A DNA stretch of 10,972 bases, from assembly GCA_020629735.1 (NCBI GenBank), contig JAHDCT010000025.1, forward strand, positions 462 through 11,433, written 5' to 3'. This stretch comes from a bacterium. GTDB lineage: Bacteria > Patescibacteriota > Gracilibacteria > Absconditabacterales > Absconditicoccaceae. Below the pieces are notes generated by a model. The model ran no database searches. It was given only the letters and a program-made list of their open reading frames with translations, and was not told where the DNA came from. Both the position numbers and the translations under genes were made by a program. Below are positions 1 through 7,495 of the stretch, one piece after another. The stretch's first letter is position 1. Each line of letters opens with the position of its first letter.

Positions 1-628
1 CGCGAGAGATTGAAAAATCCTCAAGTCCCTGCTCAACAAAAGACTTTATTTCATTATATCTATAGCTTGGATGACAAAAATTCTCTCATTCCTTATAAAG
101 ACTCTTTAACTGCTCTTCATATTTTTTCAATGAAAAGAATCGATTTTTTTCACTAATTTTTTTAGGCTCTTTTAAATGATCAGGACAGACCATCTTCCCT
201 TCTTGCTCTACAAGGTCGGTTTTCTTTTTAAATGCTTCACACCCAACACAGTACATTCCTTCATAGTCTCCTTGATAGACGTCTCCCTTCTCATGTACTT
301 CTTCTAAAATTCACTGCACAAAAGATTTATGCTGTTCATGAGTTGTTCTAATAAAGTCTGTATAAGAAATCTTCATCTCATCCCAGGTAGCTTTGTGGAT
401 TCCAGCAATCTCATCCAAATACTCCATCACTTCTTTTCACTCAGCTCTTGCTGATTCAAGCATTTTTTGACCGTTTTCATCTGTTCAGGTCGTAAACTTC
501 ACCTGAGCTCATAACATTCTTCTTCCTCTTGCCTGCACATCCCCAATTAGAGATGTATATGCTGTTCCAATATGCGGAGCTCAATTAGCGTAGTAAATAG
601 GCGTTGTTATATAGACTCTTTTTGTCAT
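1..628 (-). CDS. metG: Methionyl-tRNA synthetase, N-terminal part (runs off window)
   Basis: Charges tRNA-Met with methionine in the cytoplasm (class Ia aminoacyl-tRNA synthetase). The first 209 residues are present; the 3' part lies beyond base 1. The Rossmann catalytic core opens with TTPIYYANGAPHIGTAY, where P-H-I-G (residues 18-21) is the HIGH signature, followed by GTDENGQK (48-55). A zinc knuckle has C127-x2-C130 and C148-x2-H151, the single-knuckle form, then KNRFFSL and, at the window edge, GLEDFSISR, a typical MetRS motif. Six in-frame TGA codons fall at glycine positions (16, 40, 48, 64, 106, 181), for example in GTDENG, which supports UGA = Gly. The start is the ATG beginning MTKRVYITTP; no Shine-Dalgarno is visible, and a weak TATAAA box lies 9 nt upstream (638-643), so the message may be nearly leaderless. 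It is separated from trxA by a terminator, so it is probably transcribed alone. Confidence 0.95.
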
Positions 629-795
629 CTGAGAAAATTTATACTAAAACCATATAGCGTAAGAAGCTTCTAAGGGCCACATAGAAAGATCTAGTGTTAG
701 ACCTTTACATTTCTTTTCAAAAATATCACCCTTAAAACAAAACTCGCCACAGTACCTATATATAAGCATCAGTTCTTTAAAAAAAAGTTCATCAT
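629..795. other. Intergenic region between trxA terminator and metG
   Basis: Nothing firmly assignable. On the minus strand a candidate promoter for metG is TTCTTA (660-665), a 16-bp gap, and TATAAA (638-643). A minus-strand open frame beginning MLIYRYCGEF and ending at TAG near 644 could encode about 41 residues. It has no recognisable domain, no ribosome binding site and no TGA glycine codons, so I do not call it a gene. No tRNA-like cloverleaf was seen. Confidence 0.4.
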
Positions 796-827
796 AAAAA
801 AAAGAAGCCGGATGGCTTCTTTTTTTC
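796..827 (-). terminator. Rho-independent terminator of trxA
   Basis: A perfect 6-bp stem GAAGCC/GGCTTC (804-809 and 814-819) with a 4-nt loop is flanked by an A-run (796-803) and a T-run (820-826), which extend the pairing. It abuts the trxA stop codon (828-830). The flanking A and T tracts make it formally bidirectional, but the gene order fits minus-strand use, separating trxA from metG. Confidence 0.85.
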
Positions 828-1160
828 TTAATCACGATATTTAGCAACAAAAGATTCAATCTGATCAGGTGGTAATGCACCTACAAACTGATCTTTATTT
901 TCTCCTCCTTTATAAAGACTAACTTGTGGAATACTTCTTACGCTATGCATCATTGAGAGATCTTGGTTCTCACCATTATCAACATCAACCGTAAACAACA
1001 CAATTCCTTCATCTTTTTCTGCCATATCATGTAGGACGGGCTTTAACATTCTACAAGGACCACATCGTTCTGCCCAGAAATCAACAAGAACGATTTTATC
1101 GTCAGCTACTTCTGCAAGCACTTTATCAAAATGCTCTTTTCCATTAATTTCAATAATCAT
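828..1160 (-). CDS. trxA: Thioredoxin with unusual RCGPC active site
   Basis: A small cytoplasmic dithiol-disulfide oxidoreductase that reduces protein disulfides, normally kept reduced by thioredoxin reductase. It has 110 residues, the usual thioredoxin length. The buried aspartate strand LVDFWAE leads into the redox motif C-G-P-C, and the cis-proline loop is present as RSIPQVSLYKGG. Oddly, the residue before CGPC is arginine (ERCGPCRM), where canonical thioredoxins have tryptophan (WCGPC), and the cis-Pro is followed by Gln rather than the common Thr. Either change could shift redox potential or partner choice. It is the only recognised gene here without in-frame TGA. The start ATG (MIIEING) has no Shine-Dalgarno; a good promoter lies upstream and a terminator abuts the stop, so it is a single-gene unit. 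Confidence 0.95.
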   Translation of the reverse strand: MIIEINGKEHFDKVLAEVADDKIVLVDFWAERCGPCRMLKPVLHDMAEKDEGIVLFTVDVDNGENQDLSMMHSVRSIPQVSLYKGGENKDQFVGALPPDQIESFVAKYRD

Positions 1161-1182
1161 CTTTGTGTATAAATAATTAAAA

Positions 1183-1205
1183 AATCTAGATTAACAATCT
1201 AGATT
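1183..1205 (-). repeat. Paired AATCTAGATT palindromes (hairpin/operator) in trxA leader
   Basis: The self-complementary 10-mer AATCTAGATT occurs at 1183-1192 and again at 1196-1205, 3 nt apart. In minus-strand RNA the copies can pair as a 10-bp stem with a 3-nt loop followed by a run of Ts, which looks like an intrinsic terminator. The second copy shares three bases with the trxA -10 box. It could therefore terminate readthrough from the upstream gene, act as an operator on trxA, or both. Confidence 0.6.
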
Positions 1206-1230
1206 ATACTACCCTTTCACTAATATGTAA
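1203..1230 (-). promoter_or_regulatory. Promoter of trxA (TTACAT-16-TATAAT)
   Basis: On the minus strand, TTACAT (1225-1230) lies 16 bp from a perfect TATAAT (1203-1208), about 42 nt upstream of the trxA ATG. Spacing and orientation fit a housekeeping sigma-factor promoter. Its -10 box overlaps a palindrome. Confidence 0.6.
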
Positions 1231-1262
1231 CCAAATAGGTTAGAGACTTCACTAAGGTATAA

Positions 1263-1529
1263 TTAAGATTGAAAGTACAGTGATGTTACTACTCTTCTCA
1301 ACGTATTCAACACTTTGAGTCAAATATCAACAAACCCTTTCACTGCGAGCACTTCAAAATGTTCTAATTTTTCCACACCAGCCTTCACTTTAAGAAGAAA
1401 CTTATGTGAATTAATTTCCAAAACAACTTCATGCATTTTATCTGCAATCTTTGTGAACGTAGCACTCACATGCTGCATATCAATCTTACTATTAACTGTT
1501 TTTGAATCAAATAAGACAGGTTGTTGCAT
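1263..1529 (-). CDS. Small protein of unknown function (88 aa)
   Basis: I do not recognise this protein. The frame starts at an ATG reading MQQPVLFDSK and ends at TAA. It contains one in-frame TGA (FVDI-G-LKVLN) that must be read as glycine. An in-frame TTG start at 1556 would add nine residues. The composition is protein-like, rich in Val, Lys and Glu, with a predicted alternation of beta strand and helix (HEVVLEINSHKFLLKVKAGV) and a basic hydrophobic C-terminus (NTLRRVVTSLYFQS). The opposite-strand frame is Ser/Thr/Cys-rich and looks like a shadow. No signal peptide or membrane segment is evident. A weak promoter may sit upstream (TTGTCT, 18 bp, TATATA). It precedes trxA in the same direction, with the trxA promoter and hairpin between them. 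Confidence 0.5.
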
Positions 1530-1625
1530 AATTACAGATACATGAACTAAAGACAATTCGATATGAATCTGTTGTATTTTTTTATATATTCAATACAAGA
1601 GACAAAAGACAAGATTTTTTATGGA

Positions 1626-1666
1626 AAGATTGAATTATTTTTTATAGGAAGATTGAATTATTTTTT
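1626..1666. repeat. Two direct copies of an 18-bp repeat
   Basis: AAGATTGAATTATTTTTT occurs at 1626-1643 and again at 1649-1666 (period 23), in the intergenic region between the small minus-strand gene and the AbiEi-like gene. It may be a pair of binding sites, or slippage in AT-rich DNA. Both copies lie within 64 bp upstream of the AbiEi-like start. Confidence 0.6.
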
Positions 1667-1689
1667 TTACAAAAACCCTCGTTTCATCC

Positions 1690-2466
1690 ATGCCTTTCAA
1701 GAATTCTTACCTCGCTGAGGTTGCAAAAAAATTAAAAAAACGGAGACATAAAATAATTTATTCCTCCGAATTAAAACCAAAGATTCAAAAAATTATGTGA
1801 CCCGAATACACAGACAAAAGGGGCTATAAGATCATTTACTATCTGAAAAATAAATGATACATTTTGTCAATCAAAAAAGAGATCTTCTATGTGAAGTTTC
1901 CCGAAGATCACATCAGTGAAGATCTTATTATTGATGACTGGTATCGGCTCATCTTACATCACCACTGTAAGTCAGCAACTGATGGACAACGACACATATG
2001 ATGACTTAAAGCTCTCGAGTTTAACCTCTCTAACCACAGCATTCCTGATCAAATACTTATTATTACACCAAACAAACAATCAAAAGAAGTGATTGTATCC
2101 GATAAAATCGTCCATTTCAAAAAATACACGAGCAAGAAAACAAATCATTATAAACTCTTTAAGAAATACACAGATAAGATAAAAATGTGAAAACATAGCT
2201 TTCGTTTCTCAAACAAAGAACTTTCACTTCTCGAATCTTTATATAACTTTGACGAACTCCATGATCGTTACACATATGAGATTATCAGGAAAGTCGTCAA
2301 AAAAATGAAAGACATAGACACCGAGTGCATCAGTCAAATTCTAAAATCTTGAAAGCATCACTCTTCCGTTAATAGACTCTATAAAATTTGTCTTAAAGAA
2401 AATAAAAAGTTAGCAGCTCTTCTTCTTCCTAGCATCAAAAAATGGAGCTTTCAACTTGATATCTAA
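1690..2466 (+). CDS. AbiEi-like antitoxin/transcriptional regulator (258 aa)
   Basis: Read with UGA as glycine this is one continuous frame of 258 codons ending in TAA, with six in-frame TGAs (including a TGA-TGA pair at HIGGLKALEF). The N-terminal region looks like a winged helix: a lysine-rich helix, then KIIYYLKNKGYILSIKKEIF, the 'helix, wing, Y/V' pattern of AbiEi-type antitoxins. Next comes GGLKALEF and a strand pair around PDQILIITPN, matching the middle AbiEi region (GG/S-x-AL, P-x-x-I-x-I-T). The C-terminal half is basic and helical. AbiEi proteins repress their own operon and neutralise the AbiEii nucleotidyltransferase in type IV toxin-antitoxin pairs, but no AbiEii gene is adjacent: the next gene downstream is the PHP protein. 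It may be a stand-alone regulator. The assignment rests on pattern resemblance only. The start is the ATG reading MPFKNSYL; no Shine-Dalgarno. Confidence 0.6.
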
Positions 2467-2523
2467 TCAAGCTCAACTACATTTAACGAGCAACTAATTA
2501 CTGTTTACCTTACCTTATAAACT

Positions 2524-3456
2524 ATGTATATCCATCTTCATGGACATTCACACTATTCTCTCTTAGAGGCCATTGGAAAACCAAAAGATATTGCTCAGGA
2601 AGCAAAAGACTATGAAATGCCAGCTATTGCACTAACAGACTACAATTGACTCTTTGGGGCAATAGAATTTTATGAGGCATGTAAAAAAATTGAGGTCAAG
2701 CCACTTCTTTGAGTGGAACTCTGATTTGTACCAGATAAAAGCGTTAAGGATAAAAATGAACAATGTGGTCACATCACTCTTCTTGCGAAATCTTATACTT
2801 GATATCTCAATCTCCTTAAAATTACTTCAGAAGCTAATCTTCATGGATGGAATGATAAAGCCAGGATTGATATAGAATCACTCTCATGACTCACCGATGA
2901 TCTGTACGTCCTTTGTTGAGGAGTACAATCTTTCCTTGCACAGATGCTTTGGAGCCAAGAAGACCATAAGAAAATCAAAGACTTCCTACAACTTCTTATT
3001 ACTACTTTCGGACCTGAGAACTGTCTTCTTGAACTTACTGTTCAAGATGAATCCAGTCATAACAAAATACGTGTACTCAATAACTTTATTAAAAGTACTT
3101 CGAAAGAACTAAACTTACGCATGTACTGTTCGAATAACTTCCACTATATAGATGAGCTTGATCAAAAGGTATCAGAAGTAGCACTAGCTATTAAAGACTG
3201 AAAACGCATGTACGAAGATGATAGAAGAAAAGTTGACCTCCAGCAACATATTATGTCAGAAAAAGAAATAAGAAACCTTCTTATGCAAAATTGATATGGC
3301 GAAGATGAAATAGAATCTATGATCTTAACTACCCAAGAAATAGCAGACAGCATAAATATTGAACTTCCCTTATGAAACATCCTCTTCCCAAAATATACAT
3401 CACCGCTCCAAGACCTCTATGAAGAACACAAATCATCATTAATAGTTTCCGCGTAG
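2524..3456 (+). CDS. DNA polymerase III alpha PHP domain only (310 aa, no polymerase core)
   Basis: The protein aligns by eye with the N-terminal PHP domain of bacterial DnaE: HLHGHSHYSLLEAIGKP (PHP motif 1), AIALTDYNGLFGAIEFYEAC, KPLLGVELGF, GHITLLAKSYTGYLNLLKI, SNNFHYIDELDQ and, last, LPLGNILFPKY, the linker that in full DnaE leads to the polymerase palm. It then stops at TAG after 310 residues, against roughly 1,000-1,200 for DnaE, and nothing polymerase-like follows. Nine in-frame TGAs occupy glycine positions. Some metal ligands are altered (TDH to TDY, ND to NN before FHY), so phosphoesterase activity is uncertain. Possibilities are a split DnaE, a truncated paralogue, or an independent PHP protein. 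It lies 57 bp after the AbiEi-like gene in the same direction, and its end overlaps the glycosyltransferase end by 18 bp. Confidence 0.88.
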
Positions 3457-4377
3457 CCCATCGCAGGTTCCACGCGTGATTGACTTCACAATTTCTCGCT
3501 TACTTTGAGACGGATACCAAAGAGCATACAAGAAAAATCATAATGTCTGCACCCGTAATCAACACCCGAAATACTGTACTTTCTCTCGAAAGGTTCAGTT
3601 TTTTTTCATGAAAATAATTCTATTTCTAGCTCTAAAGTATGCTGTGGTATACGGTTCTAAAAACACCTTTTCTAGCTGAGTCTTGTCTCTTTCCATATGA
3701 TGAATTCTTATTGTATCTGAAACAACATAAGGGATTCCAGCTTTAGTTATACGATAACTAAAATCTATATCTTCTGCACACTTATCAAATATTGGATCAA
3801 AAGCAATTTTTTGAGCGATTTGAGTCGGTCAAAAAAATGAGTTTGCTCATATAAATGCAACTTTGTGACAAATATACTCACTTCATTTTTCAGGTTTCCA
3901 GAAGTAGAATTTTGGGAAGAATCGTCTTACCTTTACAATTCATCAAGATTGAATCATTCATGTTTTTCTCCGCTCAATTAGCGGACTATAAAATCATTCC
4001 TGCAACTCTTGAGTCTCATGGAAAATGATCCTATATTCTTGAAGGCAATCCGAGAAAAAATCTTTCGAAAAAACATTATCATCATCAATCATATAGAAAT
4101 ATGGCGTTTCTACCTGATCTATGAGAAATTGTCTATCATAAGCTACTCAATTACCAGTTTCATATCATTCATCACCATTTACTATAACCTTTACGTCAAG
4201 ATCAGTCAGTCAGTTACGCAATATACTTTTTATCTTTTGTACACACTCAGCCTTATGCTTTCCGTGCACAAGAAAAATACACTTATCGGGCTTATGCGTT
4301 TGTTTGCTTGTTTGACTAACCCACTGTTGCAATACTTCTTCTTTTCAAGATGTAGGCACACAAAGCGTCCACTTCAT
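3439..4377 (-). CDS. Family 2 glycosyltransferase (312 aa)
   Basis: A GT-A fold glycosyltransferase that transfers sugar from a nucleotide donor, probably to a surface polysaccharide or glycoprotein. It becomes visible only with UGA = Gly, having about fourteen in-frame TGAs. Order of motifs: MKWTLCVPTS start strand; ETGNGVAYDRQFLID; the metal-binding MIDDDNVF (Asp 98-100); FIGANSFFGPT; the catalytic-type ED (202-203) in KCAEDIDFSYRI; IRIHHMER (His 226-227). A C-terminal basic amphipathic segment (NRIIFMKKN...GFFLYALWYPSQSKREI) may contact the membrane, and it ends DGLRGNY-TAA. Acceptor and donor cannot be inferred. It starts at an ATG 20 nt after the aclB stop, consistent with co-transcription. 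An in-frame TAA just upstream limits the start. Its 3' end overlaps the convergent PHP gene by 18 bp, and no terminator was seen. Confidence 0.88.
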
Positions 4378-4397
4378 TGCATTTTTTTTAGATAAAA

Positions 4398-6176
4398 TTA
4401 TTCCTCGAGATATAAAATATCATTCCACGGAGTTCTATACAATCCCTCGTTCAGTCTCTGTTGATCTAAGTAATGACCAATAAATCATACACTTCTAGCC
4501 ATGACAAATAAAGCATTCAAAAAATCAGCTTTAATTAACGAATTCATCTCTTCATACGTGTATCACATATCCGTTAGAGCATCTAGCATCATAGCTGCAA
4601 TATGCCCATCGACATTTAAAATAAGATTAGGCTTCTTTTGCGTAGTTAACTCTTCAACCTGAAGCGCAAAATCAAGATAATTTCTTGTTGGAAAATTTTC
4701 AGCTAATTCCTTCATAAGTTCACATCTTTTATCTGGGTTGTATATTGATTTAACTTTGTGTCATATTCACTGGATGTATACCCCCTTTGCTTTCATTTCG
4801 TTCACCAGCTCTTGAGGAGAAAGTCCTCTTTGCGTTGCATCTAATAACCATTTTCCAGCTCAGGTCACTGCACCTCAAAAGCGAGGCCCAATTGTTGCTA
4901 GTCATGAAATCAAAGATGACACAACATCTTTACCAGCTCTAGCTGTTACGATAGTATTTGTTGCTCAACTTACTGCTGGACCATGATCAGCGAGGAGAAT
5001 AAAAATTGTTTCAAGAAACTTACACGCATAGTCTGGCAATTCTTTTTTGAGCCAGAGGTGACCTATCACCTTCATAAGAGATCCCTGACTTACAAAGTCA
5101 CTAATTTTTATCCCATTATACAGCAGCTCATCTCACCTTTCATCTGAGATTGAAGAACTAAAGTTTGTTTTTCTTCTTCTCTTAAGCACTTCGCACCTAC
5201 TCTTTATTTCTTCACTGACTCCGTCTTCTTTTTTCAGTCACAATTCAAAGCTTACTTGAGCAATTAGTTTTCAAAAATCATCAAAACTCTCAGGAACATG
5301 TGCTCAGACATTTTTTAAATAAGCATTCTTATAACTTGCTTTTTCTTCATCTGAATTTGCTTTTGCTCAGGCATGTCAAAATTGCACTTCAGTCTTTAGC
5401 TTTTCAGCTGACGTTCATATACACCAAGCGACAACTGGTTTAGTAATTTTCCCGGCTGCGATCATATCAGCTATTTCAATTTCAATACGGTTTCCTACCT
5501 CACCAAGCAGTACAATGATCTTAATTTCTTCATGCTCTTCTAAATACTCCAATAGCGGCAAGAAAGACATCATAGGAAATCTATCTCAACCTACTTGAAA
5601 CGCACTATGCACCCCATCTGAATTTTTGCTTACGATACGACATAGTTCATTCATCATACCTCATGACTTAGTCACTATTCCAACACTCCCAGGCTGACAT
5701 AATCACGATGCCAAAATGTTATCTAAGGATCATCACGTATGACCTATACGAAATACACCTGATAACATTGCTCCTACAATCGCAGGTCAGAAAAAATCTG
5801 TTTTTGATTCCTTTGCTAAGGTTATTAACTCTCTCGTTTCACGCTCAGCAACTCATTCAGCTATAGTAAAGACATGTTCAAACTTACCAGACTCGATTGC
5901 TGACTTGTTGACTGCTGTACAACTACGAAAAGAAGCTAAATTAATTAACGTATCTACATTTGGAAACTGGTCCACTTCATCTCGACTATGGATTGTTGGG
6001 ATGAATATTTCTTTATCTCAAAAGAAAATTTTATATTTTTTTCCTGTTTTTTGAGAAGAAAAAACAGCTCTAACACTTGGTTCCCTTCCGCATAAAAAAT
6101 CATAATCAAGCATATTTTGCACAATACCCAAATGTGTTCAATGGAGTATTGCTTCAGACTTTGGACTAAACTTCAT
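4398..6176 (-). CDS. aclB: ATP-citrate lyase, subunit B (CoA-ligase plus citryl-CoA lyase half)
   Basis: A 592-residue protein matching the C-terminal half of ATP-citrate lyase (citrate + CoA + ATP to acetyl-CoA + oxaloacetate + ADP + Pi). The N-terminal CoA-ligase/succinyl-CoA-synthetase-like region has GPAIVGAM, TGGSLDNILASG, VTKSGGMMNEL and the phospho-histidine loop VQFGHAGAK (His268, like human His760). After a basic linker, the citrate-synthase-like domain has DHGPAVSGATNTI (His398, human His900), ARAGKDVVSSL, GIGHKVKSI (His473, human His975) and LNVDGHI (Asp523, human Asp1026), ending VGFIGHYLDQQRLNEGLYR. All key catalytic residues are kept; one nearby His of the animal enzyme (SGAHNTI) is Thr here. 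More than twenty TGA codons sit at glycines, including both in the FGHAG loop. It starts 41 bp after aclA, with which it should form the complex. No Shine-Dalgarno. Confidence 0.96.
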
Positions 6177-6217
6177 ACTACGGTATAAGAGTAAAATATC
6201 ATGCACTTATTTTATAT

Positions 6218-7472
6218 CTATTTTAATTGCTCCATAGCTTCTGTAATATATGTGTCACCGTCTGCTAAGGTACAACTAATACTATTTTTTTCACAAAAAG
6301 CAGAAATACGAGCTAATCATTTCTTATCGTTCACTCATCAACGTCTCACAAAGATTTTAATTCACGCATCTTTTAACTCGCTTACTTTCTCCTGAACTGC
6401 ATCAACGAAAGCCTTACAAAACACATCAATATTCGTGAAATTTGAGATTCATCATACGACACACAACCGTTTTTGCTCCTTAGAATTACTTTGTATAAGG
6501 ATATCAACCAAGCCTTGGATATACTTTTTGTTATGCCAGTAATTAGGATTTCATGATAGTTCTCCATAGTTTATAACTTGGTCGAGTAATCACATGCCTG
6601 CAAACTTATCCATGGTTGCTACACTCGCTCAACCTCATCATAAAAGCAATCCAAAACGTCCATGAATGTTCAAAGTTGTGAACTTTAAACTTGCTCATGT
6701 CTCAGCATCCATCTCTTCAACGAGTTCTTCTAGATCATGTGTCTGTGACCCAAAAGGTTTTACCCGTGCAATATCAGACCAACTAGATTGTTTCCAAGCC
6801 TCGCAGGTATCAACTTTTGCTACCGTATCCAACAATTTCTCCTCCCTCTGAAAAGACAAATGGATTCATCTCAAGATACACGTACCCGTATTTTTTAAAG
6901 TAGTTATATTGTGCCATAACATAGCTTATTATTTTTTTCTTAGCACTACTATCCTCTTCCGCTACTCAACTTTTTTGAGCAGACTCATGTATCATATCAG
7001 CAATATCGGATTCTTGAAGAGAAGATAGCACTGACACCTTCTTCGCAATAACCTTTTCCCAATTCTCTTCCACTTCTACACCTCAGTCGTGAGAAAAGTA
7101 AACTATATCATGCTCCCTTTCCGTCTTGAATGCAACATAGTACTCCTTCTCATGAGGAACAAACTTCTCAATAAGAAACGTTGTTAATTTCCCTTCGCTC
7201 TCTCATATAGTTTGTTTAATGTCATATTTTTCTCATAACCAACTAATAACACCTTCTGTGTCTAAATTCACTCAAATAAGTCCCAACTTTCCTCTTTTTC
7301 AAAATAATTGATCTGGCTTCACTACCCATTTCTGATCTCCATGTTTTTCTAACTCTTTCTTTACCTTTTCTATATCTTCTTTTGACTCTACCAGGTAGCT
7401 TTCAAGTACTTTATTTTGTGATACATGAAACATTTTTTTTGCATCATACTCACGAATTGCTCTTTGTGACAT
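6218..7472 (-). CDS. aclA: ATP-citrate lyase, subunit A (ATP-grasp plus citrate-binding), one frame break
   Basis: Matches the N-terminal ~420 residues of ATP-citrate lyase, which bind ATP and citrate and form citryl phosphate with subunit B. The ATP-grasp region has WVVKPDQLFGKRGKLGLIGV, FLIEKFVPHEKEYYV, HDGGVEVEENW and YLEMNPF. After the break come LLDTVAKVDT, KPFGSQTHD, ETGASLKFTTL, GGGGASVATMDKF, INYGELSGNP, ISNFTNIDV and FVRRGG, all in the order of the family. The gene length (1255 nt) is one base off a multiple of three. The first frame (from ATG 7472) hits TAG at 6783-6785, while homology resumes in the next frame around base 6835. So either the assembly has a one-base error, the gene is broken, or it is recoded. 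It starts MSQRAIREYDAKKMF, the canonical opening. It heads the acl operon, behind a structured leader, with a TATAAT 9 nt from its ATG. Confidence 0.92.
6827..6850 (-). other. Frame break inside aclA with internal Shine-Dalgarno-like run
   Basis: Homology passes from the first frame (YLEMNPF...SEGGEI) to a frame offset by one base (LLDTVAKVD) within this interval. It contains AGGGAGGAG, the best Shine-Dalgarno-like string I noticed near a possible start on this strand, immediately before AAA-TTG. A TTG start at 6835-6833 would give a separate 205-residue C-terminal product overlapping the first frame, which ends at 6783. No obvious slippery codon is present. A one-base sequencing or assembly error is the simplest reading. 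Confidence 0.8.
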
Positions 7473-7481
7473 AATGTAAGT

Positions 7482-7487
7482 ATTATA
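7482..7487 (-). promoter_or_regulatory. Candidate -10 box of aclA
   Basis: A perfect TATAAT on the minus strand lies 9 nt upstream of the aclA ATG, which would make a nearly leaderless transcript. No convincing -35 lies at 16-18 bp; that position is occupied by one arm of an inverted repeat. Confidence 0.4.
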
Positions 7488-7495
7488 AAAGTTTA

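Noticed and set aside
644..880. Minus-strand 78-residue frame (and its inner 41-residue form) between trxA and metG
   Set aside because: The longer form overlaps the trxA end and reads through the terminator A/T tracts; no domain, no family pattern and no glycine TGA. Kept only as a note on the intergenic region.
1315..1545. Plus-strand 76-residue Cys/Ser-rich frame
   Set aside because: Composition is typical of antisense reading; the minus-strand frame is more protein-like and has a glycine TGA.
2672..3201. Several short plus-strand frames inside the PHP gene, first suspected as a decayed gene
   Set aside because: They are out-of-frame pieces or parts of one continuous 310-codon frame once TGA is read as glycine.
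3445..3490. Locally GC-rich stretch (CGCGTAGCCC...CACGCGTG) that looked like an insertion scar or RNA gene
   Set aside because: It is explained as codons for the glycosyltransferase C-terminus (TRGTCDGLRGNY) in the UGA = Gly reading; no cloverleaf or target duplication.
3457..3620. Plus-strand frame continuing past the PHP gene in another register, considered as a frameshifted polymerase remnant
   Set aside because: No DnaE core motifs appear in any plus frame; the region is fully accounted for by the minus-strand glycosyltransferase.
4009..4395. Plus-strand 128-residue hydrophobic frame
   Set aside because: Antisense shadow of the glycosyltransferase; the minus strand has clear DDD, ED and HH motifs.
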